A program made the position numbers and the translations under genes. A model generated the notes under the pieces. The model searched no databases. It was not told the DNA's origin and was given only the letters and a program-made list of their open reading frames with translations. Shown here piece by piece: positions 1-4,971 of a stretch of 9,675 bases of DNA (the stretch's first letter is position 1; each line of letters opens with the position of its first letter). The DNA lies in contig RFGD01000226.1 of NCBI GenBank assembly GCA_003696705.1, positions 1 to 9,675 of the forward strand, in the 5' to 3' direction. Origin of the DNA: Alphaproteobacteria bacterium. Its GTDB lineage: Bacteria > Pseudomonadota > Alphaproteobacteria > Rhodobacterales > Rhodobacteraceae.

Positions 1-41
1 CCACCGTTGACCCTGGGCATGGGCGCGGACCGAGTTTGGCC

Positions 42-284
42 TCAGACGGGAACGTTTTCCCAAAGCGCCTCGAGCATTTCCAGCTCGGGCGCCGGATCGC
101 CGGCCTCCTCTGTCCAGCCCAGCGTCCCTGCCGGCGCGGCGGCCCCGGCTTCGCGGCGCGCCTCTTCCTCGGCCTCGCGCAGTTTTTCGAGCGCAAGGCG
201 CCGTGCCCGCGCAAGATGCTCCGGGTGGCCCGCGACGTCCCGCATGAGGGCGTCGATCTCGGCCCGGACCCGATCGAGTTTCAT
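42..284 (-). CDS. Small charged helical protein, function unknown (80 aa)
   Basis: I do not recognise a family. The start is well supported: the ATG at 284 is preceded by a strong Shine-Dalgarno GGAGG (plus-strand CCTCC at 290-294) with a 5-base gap, and the frame closes with TGA at 42-44. Residues 1-48 are rich in Arg, Glu, Ala and Leu and should form a long amphipathic helix; the rest is acidic, with Pro and Gly, and ends LWENVPV. There is no signal peptide, membrane segment or cysteine. It lies 117 bp downstream of the DksA-like gene on the same strand and could be the last gene of a sqrR-dksA-like transcript. The good ribosome site argues for a real gene; function is open. Confidence 0.6.
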   Translation of the reverse strand: MKLDRVRAEIDALMRDVAGHPEHLARARRLALEKLREAEEEARREAGAAAPAGTLGWTEEAGDPAPELEMLEALWENVPV

Positions 285-401
285 GATTTCCTCCCCGGCC
301 CCGGTTCAATCGGGACCGGGGTCGAGGTTATCCGATTCGTTGACGTAACGGAAACGCATTGTCGCCGTATCGGCACCAGTCGGCGCCGCCGGCGCTGGGG
401 C

Positions 402-743
402 TCACTGGCCGCTCGCGCACTTCACGCAGAACGGCGTGAAGGGGACCGCGTCAAGCCGCTCTTCCGCAATCTCGGCCCCGCACTTGACGCAATAGCCGTA
501 TTCGCCTTCCTCGATGCGGCGCAGCGCGGCGTCGATCATCGCAAGTTCCTTGCGCTCGATCCCGTCGAGCGCCTCGAGCACCTCGTCGTCTTCCATCTCG
601 AGCGAGGCTTCGTCCGGGTCGCGGTCGACGGGCTGGTCAAGCTCGTCCTCGATCTCCTCGATGCGCTCTTCGATTTCCTGCCGCAGCGCCAGAAGCTGGG
701 CCTTGCGTTCTTCGATGGGTTTCCTGGCCGTCTTCCTGGTCAT
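402..743 (-). CDS. DksA/TraR-family zinc-finger regulator, short form (113 aa)
   Basis: DksA/TraR proteins reach into the secondary channel of RNA polymerase and, usually with ppGpp, retune promoters. Here residues 10-80 are a highly charged coiled-coil hairpin with an acidic tip (DRDPDEA, 40-46). After it comes a four-cysteine zinc finger, Cys85-x2-Cys88 and Cys106-x2-Cys109, with GYC and the typical RLDAVP stretch between. The tip keeps an Asp-x-Ala (Asp44, Ala46) in about the place of the E. coli DksA functional tip, but not the full DxxDxA. At 113 residues it is shorter than E. coli DksA (151), like the short alphaproteobacterial forms. An in-frame ATG at 794 exists, but the ATG at 743 has AAGGGA 7 bases upstream and fits where the family begins. 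The gene lies 70 bp downstream of the sqrR-like gene on the same strand. Confidence 0.85.
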   Translation of the reverse strand: MTRKTARKPIEERKAQLLALRQEIEERIEEIEDELDQPVDRDPDEASLEMEDDEVLEALDGIERKELAMIDAALRRIEEGEYGYCVKCGAEIAEERLDAVPFTPFCVKCASGQ

Positions 744-768
744 GGTCCTGTCCCTTGTTGAAGGCGTT

Positions 769-807
769 GCAAGGACTCTTGCCGTCCCAGCCAAACGGCT
801 TCCTTGC
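769..807. repeat. Interrupted inverted repeat between sqrR-like and dksA-like genes
   Basis: GCAAGGA (769-775) pairs with TCCTTGC (801-807). Inside this, GCCGT (781-785) pairs with ACGGC (795-799) around a 9-base loop, so the transcript could fold into a two-part stem with a 5-versus-1 internal bulge. It fills most of the 70-bp gap between the stop of the sqrR-like gene and the dksA-like start. No T-run follows on either strand, so a standard terminator is unlikely; a processing or attenuation stem, or chance in GC-rich DNA, are the alternatives. Confidence 0.35.
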
Positions 808-813
808 GGCAGA

Positions 814-1173
814 TCAAGTGCCGGTCGCCGGAATGCTGCCGTTCGCGTTGTTGACCGGGCAAAATGCCTCGTGCAGGGCCATGATCACAGCCCGCAGCCG
901 GTCGTCGGCGATCGAATACTGCACCGAACGCCCATGCCGCTTCGAATCGACGAACCCCTCGTGGCGCAGACGGGCCAGAAGCTGTGACACATGGGGCTGC
1001 GAATAGCCAAGCGCCCGCTCGAGCTCGCCCACCGTCTTCGGCCCTTCGACCAGGTGGCACAGCACCAGAAGCCGCCCCTCGTTCGAGAGCGCGCGCATCA
1101 TCGCCGCGGCCTCGGCGGCGCTCTGCGTCATTTCCTCAAGGTGGAAATCGCCGTTCTTTGTCTGCGTCGTCAT
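814..1173 (-). CDS. sqrR: ArsR-family persulfide-sensing repressor, SqrR/BigR type (119 aa)
   Basis: This winged-helix repressor senses sulfane sulfur. In Rhodobacter capsulatus SqrR, Cys41 and Cys107 form a polysulfide bridge when persulfides rise, and the protein then leaves DNA. Here Cys39 (LVLCHL) and Cys105 (EAFCPV) are the only cysteines and have the same 66-residue spacing. The ArsR fold is clear: RALSNEGRLLVL at 27-38, helix-turn-helix with recognition helix around 58-70 (SQPHVSQLLARL), and a wing at 76-88 (DSKRHGRSVQYS). It is divergent from the persulfide dioxygenase gene, the usual BigR arrangement. I chose the ATG at 1173 because the conserved region starts soon after; upstream codons run through the operator region. 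No Shine-Dalgarno precedes it, and a -10-like box ends 6 bases before it, so a leaderless message is possible. bigR is an equally valid name. Confidence 0.9.
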   Translation of the reverse strand: MTTQTKNGDFHLEEMTQSAAEAAAMMRALSNEGRLLVLCHLVEGPKTVGELERALGYSQPHVSQLLARLRHEGFVDSKRHGRSVQYSIADDRLRAVIMALHEAFCPVNNANGSIPATGT

Positions 1174-1179
1174 GTCATG

Positions 1180-1208
1180 AGAATATGAACGCGCGGACGG
1201 CATATCAA
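1180..1208 (-). promoter_or_regulatory. Candidate sqrR promoter, possibly leaderless
   Basis: On the minus strand, TTGATA (plus 1203-1208; 5 of 6 to TTGACA) and TATTCT (plus 1180-1185; 4 of 6 to TATAAT) are separated by exactly 17 bases. Initiation 7 bases after the -10 falls on the A of the ATG at 1173, which would explain the missing ribosome site. The palindrome at 1211-1226 lies just upstream of the -35. This rests on pattern only. Confidence 0.45.
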
Positions 1209-1210
1209 CA

Positions 1211-1226
1211 TTGCAATATATTCCAA
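1211..1226. promoter_or_regulatory. Candidate SqrR/BigR operator (16-bp imperfect palindrome)
   Basis: TTGCAATATATTCCAA matches its own reverse complement at 14 of 16 positions, centred between 1218 and 1219. It sits in an AT-rich island between the divergent repressor and dioxygenase genes, overlaps the likely -35 of the dioxygenase promoter and abuts the -35 of the repressor promoter. BigR-type repressors bind AT-rich palindromes in such intergenic regions, so this is the best operator candidate here. Binding is inferred. Confidence 0.55.
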
Positions 1227-1240
1227 AACACACATATGAT
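1211..1240 (+). promoter_or_regulatory. Candidate promoter of the persulfide dioxygenase operon
   Basis: TTGCAA (1211-1216; 4 of 6 to TTGACA) is followed after 18 bases by TATGAT (1235-1240; 5 of 6 to TATAAT). Start of transcription near 1247 gives a leader of about 35 bases, containing the ribosome site GGGAGGA (1269-1275). The candidate operator covers the -35 and part of the spacer, so bound repressor would block polymerase. Confidence 0.5.
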
Positions 1241-1281
1241 CGGCCAGTGCGATGAGCGACGAGCTTTCGGGAGGACCCAAG

Positions 1282-2166
1282 ATGAGCGAAGATGCAGGGA
1301 TGATGCACCCTGAAGTCACGGCATTTTTCCACGAGCCGACGAACACCGTTTCCTACGTGGTGCGCGACCCGGCAAGCCGCCAGTGCGCCGTGATCGATTC
1401 GGTCCTGGACTTCGACTATGCCGCGGGCCGCGTCACCACCGAGTTTGCCGACCAGATCATCGACTTCGTCAAGAAGAACGACCTCGAGGTTGCCTGGGTG
1501 CTCGAAACCCACGTCCACGCCGACCACCTGTCGGCCGCGCCCTACATCCAGGAAAAGCTCGGCGGCGAGATCGGGATCGGCAAGAACATCACGATCGTTC
1601 AGAACGTCTTCGGCAAGCTGTTCAACGCCGGCACCGAGTTCGAGCGCGACGGCAGCCAGTTCGACGCCTTGTTCGAGGACGGCGACAGCTTCCACATCGG
1701 CCAGCTGCGTGCCGACGTGATGCACACGCCGGGCCATACCCCGGCCTGCCTGACCTATGTCATCGGTGACGCCGCCTTTGTGGGCGACACCATCTTCATG
1801 CCCGACTTCGGCACGGCGCGCTGCGACTTTCCCGGCGGCTCGGCCGAGCAGATGTGGGAAAGCGTCCAGCGCATCCTGTCGCTGCCGGACGAGACGCGCA
1901 TCTTCGTCGGCCATGACTACCTGCCCGAGGGGCGCGACCACTACGCCTGGGAATCGACCGTGGGCGAGCAGAAGGCGAAGAACGTCCATGTGGGGGGGCA
2001 GAACCGGCGCGAGGACTTCATCATCAGGCGCACCGAGCGCGACAAGACGCTGGACATGCCGCGGCTGATCGTGCCCTCGATCCAGGTCAACATGCGCGCG
2101 GGCCACATGCCCCCGGCCGAGGGGAACGGGACCATCTACCTCAAGGTGCCGATCAACAGGCTCTGA
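1282..2166 (+). CDS. blh: Persulfide dioxygenase, ETHE1/Blh-type metallo-beta-lactamase-fold protein (294 aa)
   Basis: Enzymes of this type use one iron to oxidise persulfide (for example glutathione persulfide) with O2 to sulfite, protecting the cell from sulfide. The fold's metal motifs are all present: THVHADH with His77, His79, Asp81 and His82; HTPGH with His152; GDT with Asp169; and GHDY with His211. The likely iron ligands by analogy with ETHE1 are His77, His152 and Asp169. The segment IFMPDFGTARCDFPGG (171-186) is typical of the ETHE1/Blh group. The protein is longer than human ETHE1 (254 aa) because of an insert around 95-140 and a C-terminal extension. I chose the ATG at 1282 because GGGAGGA lies 6 bases upstream; the in-frame ATG at 1252 has no ribosome site. 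It is divergent from the SqrR-like repressor and leads the downstream sulfur genes. Unlike two-domain Blh proteins it has no fused DUF442 part; that is a separate gene at 3154. Confidence 0.92.
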   Translation: MSEDAGMMHPEVTAFFHEPTNTVSYVVRDPASRQCAVIDSVLDFDYAAGRVTTEFADQIIDFVKKNDLEVAWVLETHVHADHLSAAPYIQEKLGGEIGIGKNITIVQNVFGKLFNAGTEFERDGSQFDALFEDGDSFHIGQLRADVMHTPGHTPACLTYVIGDAAFVGDTIFMPDFGTARCDFPGGSAEQMWESVQRILSLPDETRIFVGHDYLPEGRDHYAWESTVGEQKAKNVHVGGQNRREDFIIRRTERDKTLDMPRLIVPSIQVNMRAGHMPPAEGNGTIYLKVPINRL

Positions 2167-2286
2167 TCGCGCCGACAACCTTCGGGGGCGCCCGCCCGCC
2201 GCCCGACATCCGCGACGCGCCCCTGAACGGGCAAGGGATGCGGAACGAAAGAAAAATTCGGGAACCGAAAAACAGGAAACGCGAAC

Positions 2287-2715
2287 ATGATCGATCCTGA
2301 CTGGATACGCGGCTTTGCCGGCGGCCTTGTCATCGGCACGGCCGCGGCGCTCTTTCTTCTCATGAACGGCCGCATCATGGGGGCCTCGGGGCTTCTGGGC
2401 GGCCTTGTCGACGGCACCGGGCGGCACAACGCCGACGAGCGTATCGCCTTCATCCTCGGGCTCATCGGGATGCCGGCGCTTGCCATGCTCGTGTTCGGAC
2501 GCCCGGCCACGAACATCACGTCGGACTGGGCCATCATCGTCGCCGGCGGCCTTCTTGTCGGCTTCGGCACGCGCATGGCCAACGGCTGCACCAGCGGTCA
2601 CGGCGTCTGCGGCATCAGCCGGCTGTCGGTGCGAGGCATCGTGGCAACGCTGACCTACCTGGGCGCCGGTGCCGTCACGATGTACGTCTTCCGCCATATC
2701 CTGGGGGTGATCTGA
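2287..2715 (+). CDS. YeeE/YedE-family sulfur-compound transporter, first half (142 aa)
   Basis: YeeE/YedE (Sulf_transp) membrane proteins carry small sulfur compounds; E. coli YeeE imports thiosulfate through conserved cysteines. This is a half-size form with about four membrane segments (roughly residues 9-27, 52-70, 81-96 and 117-135). It has the family's loop NGCTSGHGVCG at 99-109, with Cys101 and Cys108. The start ATG has AGGAAA 7 bases upstream. The preceding 120-bp gap holds only weak stems (TTCGG/CCGAA at 2257-2269; GGGGCGC/GCGCCCC at 2185-2191 and 2217-2223) and no clear terminator, so it probably reads on from the dioxygenase. Its TGA overlaps the next ATG by one base. Substrate and direction are not visible in the sequence; export of sulfite or uptake of thiosulfate are both possible. 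Confidence 0.88.
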   Translation: MIDPDWIRGFAGGLVIGTAAALFLLMNGRIMGASGLLGGLVDGTGRHNADERIAFILGLIGMPALAMLVFGRPATNITSDWAIIVAGGLLVGFGTRMANGCTSGHGVCGISRLSVRGIVATLTYLGAGAVTMYVFRHILGVI

Positions 2716-3140
2716 TGCGACCGCTGCTTGCCTTCATTTCCGGCGGGCTTTTCGGCCTGGGGCTGATGCTTGCCGACATGACGAATACGGACAAGGTGCA
2801 GGGCTGGCTCGATTTTCTTGGCGAGTGGGACCCGACGCTGGCCTTCGTGCTCGGCGGCGCGATCATCCCGATGTTCTTCGCCTGGCGGATCGCCGAGCGG
2901 CGAGAGAAGCCGGCCTTCGGCGCCTGTTTCCCGCCGAAGCCCGACCCCATCATCGACACGCGGCTTGTGCTCGGCTCGGTCCTCTTCGGCGCCGGCTGGG
3001 CGCTGGTCGGGCTTTGCCCGGGGCCGGCCATGGCATCGCTTGGCTATGGCGGCACCGAGGGGCTGGTGTTCTTCCTGTCGATGGTGGCGGGAATGGTCCT
3101 TGCCCATGCCGTCATGCGCACGCGGCCCGTTGCGATCTGA
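2715..3140 (+). CDS. YeeE/YedE-family sulfur-compound transporter, second half (141 aa)
   Basis: This is the partner half-size YeeE/YedE protein, starting at the ATG inside TGATG at the end of the first half, so translation is probably coupled. It has about four membrane segments (roughly 3-20, 41-58, 83-101 and 115-133), and a conserved turn GLCPGPA with Cys101 just after the third. The two halves together match the length and repeat structure of full YeeE (about 350 aa) and resemble paired PmpA/PmpB-type proteins in other BigR/PmpR operons. I infer that they form one transporter as a heterodimer. The connecting loop at 59-81 is cytoplasmic-like (Arg/Lys rich) and contains another cysteine, Cys71. 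Confidence 0.88.
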   Translation: MRPLLAFISGGLFGLGLMLADMTNTDKVQGWLDFLGEWDPTLAFVLGGAIIPMFFAWRIAERREKPAFGACFPPKPDPIIDTRLVLGSVLFGAGWALVGLCPGPAMASLGYGGTEGLVFFLSMVAGMVLAHAVMRTRPVAI

Positions 3141-3153
3141 AGGGGCACGACGC

Positions 3154-3591
3154 ATGTTTCGCAAGCTCACCGACGACTACGCGGTCGCGCCGCAGATATC
3201 GACGGATCTTCTTTCGGCCATCGCCGAGGCGGGCTATCGGACGCTGATCGACAACCGCCCGGACATCGAAGTTGCCCCGCCCGAGGCGAGCGACGCCATG
3301 GCCGAGGCGGCAAGGGCGGCGGGGCTGGCGTTCGTCTACAATCCCGTCTCGGGCGGCATGCTGACGCCCGAGAACATCGCCACCCAGGCTAATGCCATCG
3401 ACGCATCGGACGGGCCCGTCCTTGCCTATTGCCGCTCGGGCAACCGGTCCTCCATCGTCTGGGCCTTCGCCATGGCCGGGCGGCTGCCCACGGACGAGAT
3501 CATCCGCCGTGTCGAGGCCGCGGGCTATCCCATCGCCCAGCTGGCCCCTCAGATCGAGGCCTTCGCCGCCGAGCGCGGGGACGAAGCCTGA
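3154..3591 (+). CDS. DUF442 (TIGR01244) sulfurtransferase/phosphatase-like protein (145 aa)
   Basis: DUF442 proteins share the tyrosine-phosphatase/rhodanese-like layout, and in BigR-type operons they are thought to pass sulfane sulfur to or from the persulfide dioxygenase. The active loop is CRSGNRS, with Cys93 as the nucleophile or persulfide carrier and Arg98. This 6-residue loop is rhodanese-like rather than the longer phosphatase CX5R loop, which favours sulfur transfer. Other family marks are LIDNRPD (31-37) and the Pro/Gly segment near 64-72. The ATG at 3154 has AAGGGG 8 bases upstream and lies 13 bp after the YeeE-like stop. In several bacteria this domain is fused to the dioxygenase; here it is separate and three genes away. 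No signal peptide is seen, so it is probably cytoplasmic. Confidence 0.85.
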   Translation: MFRKLTDDYAVAPQISTDLLSAIAEAGYRTLIDNRPDIEVAPPEASDAMAEAARAAGLAFVYNPVSGGMLTPENIATQANAIDASDGPVLAYCRSGNRSSIVWAFAMAGRLPTDEIIRRVEAAGYPIAQLAPQIEAFAAERGDEA

Positions 3592-3596
3592 CGGCG

Positions 3597-3635
3597 GCCG
3601 CCGGCCGACAGCGCCGCTTGCGCGCGGCCGGCGGC
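3597..3635 (+). terminator. GC-rich hairpin between the DUF442 gene and the scn-like genes
   Basis: GCCGCCGGCCG (3597-3607) is exactly complementary to CGGCCGGCGGC (3625-3635), an 11-bp stem. Within the 17-base loop, GCGC (3611-3614) can pair with GCGC (3620-3623). The hairpin starts 6 bases after the DUF442 stop. No T-run follows, so it may be a weak or Rho-assisted terminator, or an mRNA-stabilising stem that lowers expression of the genes beyond. Chance in GC-rich DNA cannot be excluded. Confidence 0.4.
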
Positions 3636-3652
3636 GGCCATAGTGTCGTGCC

Positions 3653-3991
3653 ATGAGTGATACCGATGGAAGACGATGGCACGACATGGGCGGCCAGGCC
3701 GCCGGCCCGGTCGAACTGGCCGAGCACGATCATGCCCTTTGGGAAAAGCGGGTCGACGCGCTGATGGTCCTGGCCTCCAGGAAGGGGTTCTTTACCGTCG
3801 ACGGATTGCGCCGCGCGCTCGAGGACATGGGCGAGGAAGCCTTCGAGACGATGAGCTACTACGAACGCTGGGTTGCGGCCGTGAACCAGAACCTCCTCGA
3901 GGCCGGCGTCTACACGGTGGCCGAACTTGGCGCCAGGATGGCCGAGGTCCGGGCGCGCGGCGATACCTATGGCGAGGTGGCCGGTGGCTGA
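3653..3991 (+). CDS. scnB: Nitrile hydratase beta N-terminal-like subunit; likely thiocyanate hydrolase beta (112 aa)
   Basis: This matches only the N-terminal half of nitrile hydratase beta. RWHDMGG at 9-15 is the beta-subunit opening motif, followed by WEKRVDAL (30-37) and the helical segment SYYERWVAAVNQNLLEAGVYT (67-87). In thiocyanate hydrolase the beta chain is split in two, and the N-half is scnB. The protein is shorter than I remember for Thiobacillus ScnB (about 157 aa). The ATG at 3653 lacks a good ribosome site, but a start at the ATG at 3686 would cut off HDMGG. It overlaps the next gene by 8 bases. The alternative is a nitrile hydratase activator of the P14K/P15K kind, which resembles the beta N-half; the C-half and alpha partner alongside make a structural subunit more likely. 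The gene symbol is provisional. Confidence 0.7.
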   Translation: MSDTDGRRWHDMGGQAAGPVELAEHDHALWEKRVDALMVLASRKGFFTVDGLRRALEDMGEEAFETMSYYERWVAAVNQNLLEAGVYTVAELGARMAEVRARGDTYGEVAGG

Positions 3992-4265
3992 GCGTGTCCG
4001 GGTCCGCCGCTGGGCGCCGCCCGGCCATGTGCGAACGCCCTTCTACCTGCGTGGCAAGACGGGTGTCATAGAGCGCCGCCTCGGCCGCTTTCCGAACCCC
4101 GAGGAGCTGGCCTACCGGCAGGACGCCGCCAGGATCGAACTGGTCCGCGTCCGCTTCACCGCCGCCGAGCTTTGGGGCGACGGCGCCGAACGTCCCGATG
4201 ACACCGTCGACGCCGAGATCTACGCCCACTGGCTCGAACCCCTGGAGGCCGCCGATGCCCCATGA
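3984..4265 (+). CDS. scnA: Nitrile hydratase beta C-terminal-like (SH3-barrel) subunit; likely thiocyanate hydrolase alpha (93 aa)
   Basis: The protein is the C-terminal, SH3-like half of nitrile hydratase beta as a free polypeptide. Marks in order are ERVRVRRW (3-10), GHVRTPFYLRGKTGVIE (14-30), RVRFTAAELWG (55-65) and the end YAHWLEPLE (80-88). In nitrile hydratase the HxRTPxYxRGKxG region helps build the interface with the metal subunit. The GTG at 3984 is the preferred start: GAGG at 3974-3977 is 6 bases upstream, and the domain begins at once as MAERVRV. The in-frame ATGs at 3927 and 3969 would add unrelated residues and overlap the previous gene more deeply. It overlaps both neighbours (8 and 11 bases), so the three chains are probably made in step. 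The symbol follows the Thiobacillus order scnB-scnA-scnC and is provisional. Confidence 0.72.
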   Translation: MAERVRVRRWAPPGHVRTPFYLRGKTGVIERRLGRFPNPEELAYRQDAARIELVRVRFTAAELWGDGAERPDDTVDAEIYAHWLEPLEAADAP

Positions 4266-4938
4266 CCACGCCGACGATCCGCATCTGTCGCCCTCCGGCC
4301 ACCCATACCGGCCCGATCAGGACGAGCCCCTGACCTACTGGCAGACCATGGAAATCGCGATCCGCGAGCTCCTTGTCGAGAAGGGGATCCTCACCCCCGC
4401 AGAGATCCAGGCGGAAATCGACGCGATGGACAGCCGCTCGCCGGCGAACGGCGCGGCGGTGGTTGCGCGTGCGTGGACAGACCCCGAGTACAAGGCGCGC
4501 CTCCTGGCCGATGCCTCCGCGGCCTGCCGGGAACTTGGCTTCGACATCGGCCCGCTTCGCCTTATCGCGGTCGAGAACACCGAGACGGTGCACAACCTCA
4601 TCGTCTGCACGCTTTGTTCGTGCTATCCGCGCAACCTCCTCGGCCTGCCGCCCGACTGGTACAAGTCCCGCGCCTACCGCTCTCGGGCCGTGCGCGAGCC
4701 GCGGGCCCTTCTGGCCGAATTCGGACTGACCCTGGGCCGCGACGTCACGCTGCGCGTCCACGATTCGACGGCCGACATGCGCTATGTCGTCCTGCCGCGC
4801 CGCCCCGAGGGAACCGAGGGCTGGGATGCCGAGGCGCTTGCGGCGCTGGTGACGCGCGACAGCATGATCGGCACCGGCCTGCCCAGATCGCCAGGTGACG
4901 TGGCGTCGACGGTTGCCGGCGCGGAAGGGAACGGCTAG
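4255..4938 (+). CDS. scnC: Cobalt-type nitrile hydratase alpha-like catalytic subunit; likely thiocyanate hydrolase gamma (227 aa)
   Basis: This is the metal-binding catalytic subunit. VCTLCSC at 117-123 gives the claw Cys118, Cys121, Cys123; Thr rather than Ser after the first Cys marks the cobalt type, in which two cysteines become oxidised. The flanks NTETVHNLIV (108-117), LPPDWYKSRAYRSR (131-144) and VREPR (146-150) are family hallmarks. Ordinary nitrile hydratases usually have Trp in CSCYPW; here it is Arg126, a basic residue that could suit an anion such as thiocyanate. Thiocyanate hydrolase turns thiocyanate and water into carbonyl sulfide and ammonia. The ATG at 4255 has GGAGG at 4244-4248, 6 bases upstream, and overlaps the previous gene by 11 bases. 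No maturation protein (P15K-like) or cobalt transporter gene follows. A split nitrile hydratase is the alternative; the metal-subunit call is firm, the substrate is not. Confidence 0.8.
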   Translation: MPHDHADDPHLSPSGHPYRPDQDEPLTYWQTMEIAIRELLVEKGILTPAEIQAEIDAMDSRSPANGAAVVARAWTDPEYKARLLADASAACRELGFDIGPLRLIAVENTETVHNLIVCTLCSCYPRNLLGLPPDWYKSRAYRSRAVREPRALLAEFGLTLGRDVTLRVHDSTADMRYVVLPRRPEGTEGWDAEALAALVTRDSMIGTGLPRSPGDVASTVAGAEGNG

Positions 4939-4971
4939 GCCTTTCCGTCCCCGGCAGAGCTCGGGCATTGC

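Noticed and set aside
1..41. Possible start of a further minus-strand gene (ATG at 20)
   Set aside because: Only seven codons are inside the window and no ribosome site precedes it.
381..397. Short GC stem after the DksA-like stop as a terminator
   Set aside because: On the minus strand only 5 clean base pairs form and no T-run follows.
36..761. 241-codon plus-strand open frame over the DksA-like and 80-aa genes
   Set aside because: The minus strand encodes a clear zinc-finger protein and a gene with a strong ribosome site; this frame shows no family.
1252..1281. Upstream ATG at 1252 as start of the persulfide dioxygenase
   Set aside because: No Shine-Dalgarno precedes it, while GGGAGGA stands 6 bases before the ATG at 1282.
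2185..2269. Stems between the dioxygenase and transporter genes as a terminator or riboswitch
   Set aside because: Stems are short (7 bp with a 25-base loop; 5 bp), with no T-run and no recognisable ligand-binding RNA fold.
814..2697. 627-codon open frame on the minus strand opposite the dioxygenase and first transporter half
   Set aside because: Only its last 119 codons are a recognisable gene (the repressor). The rest is low-complexity Arg/Ala/Gly shadow of well-supported plus-strand genes in GC-rich DNA.
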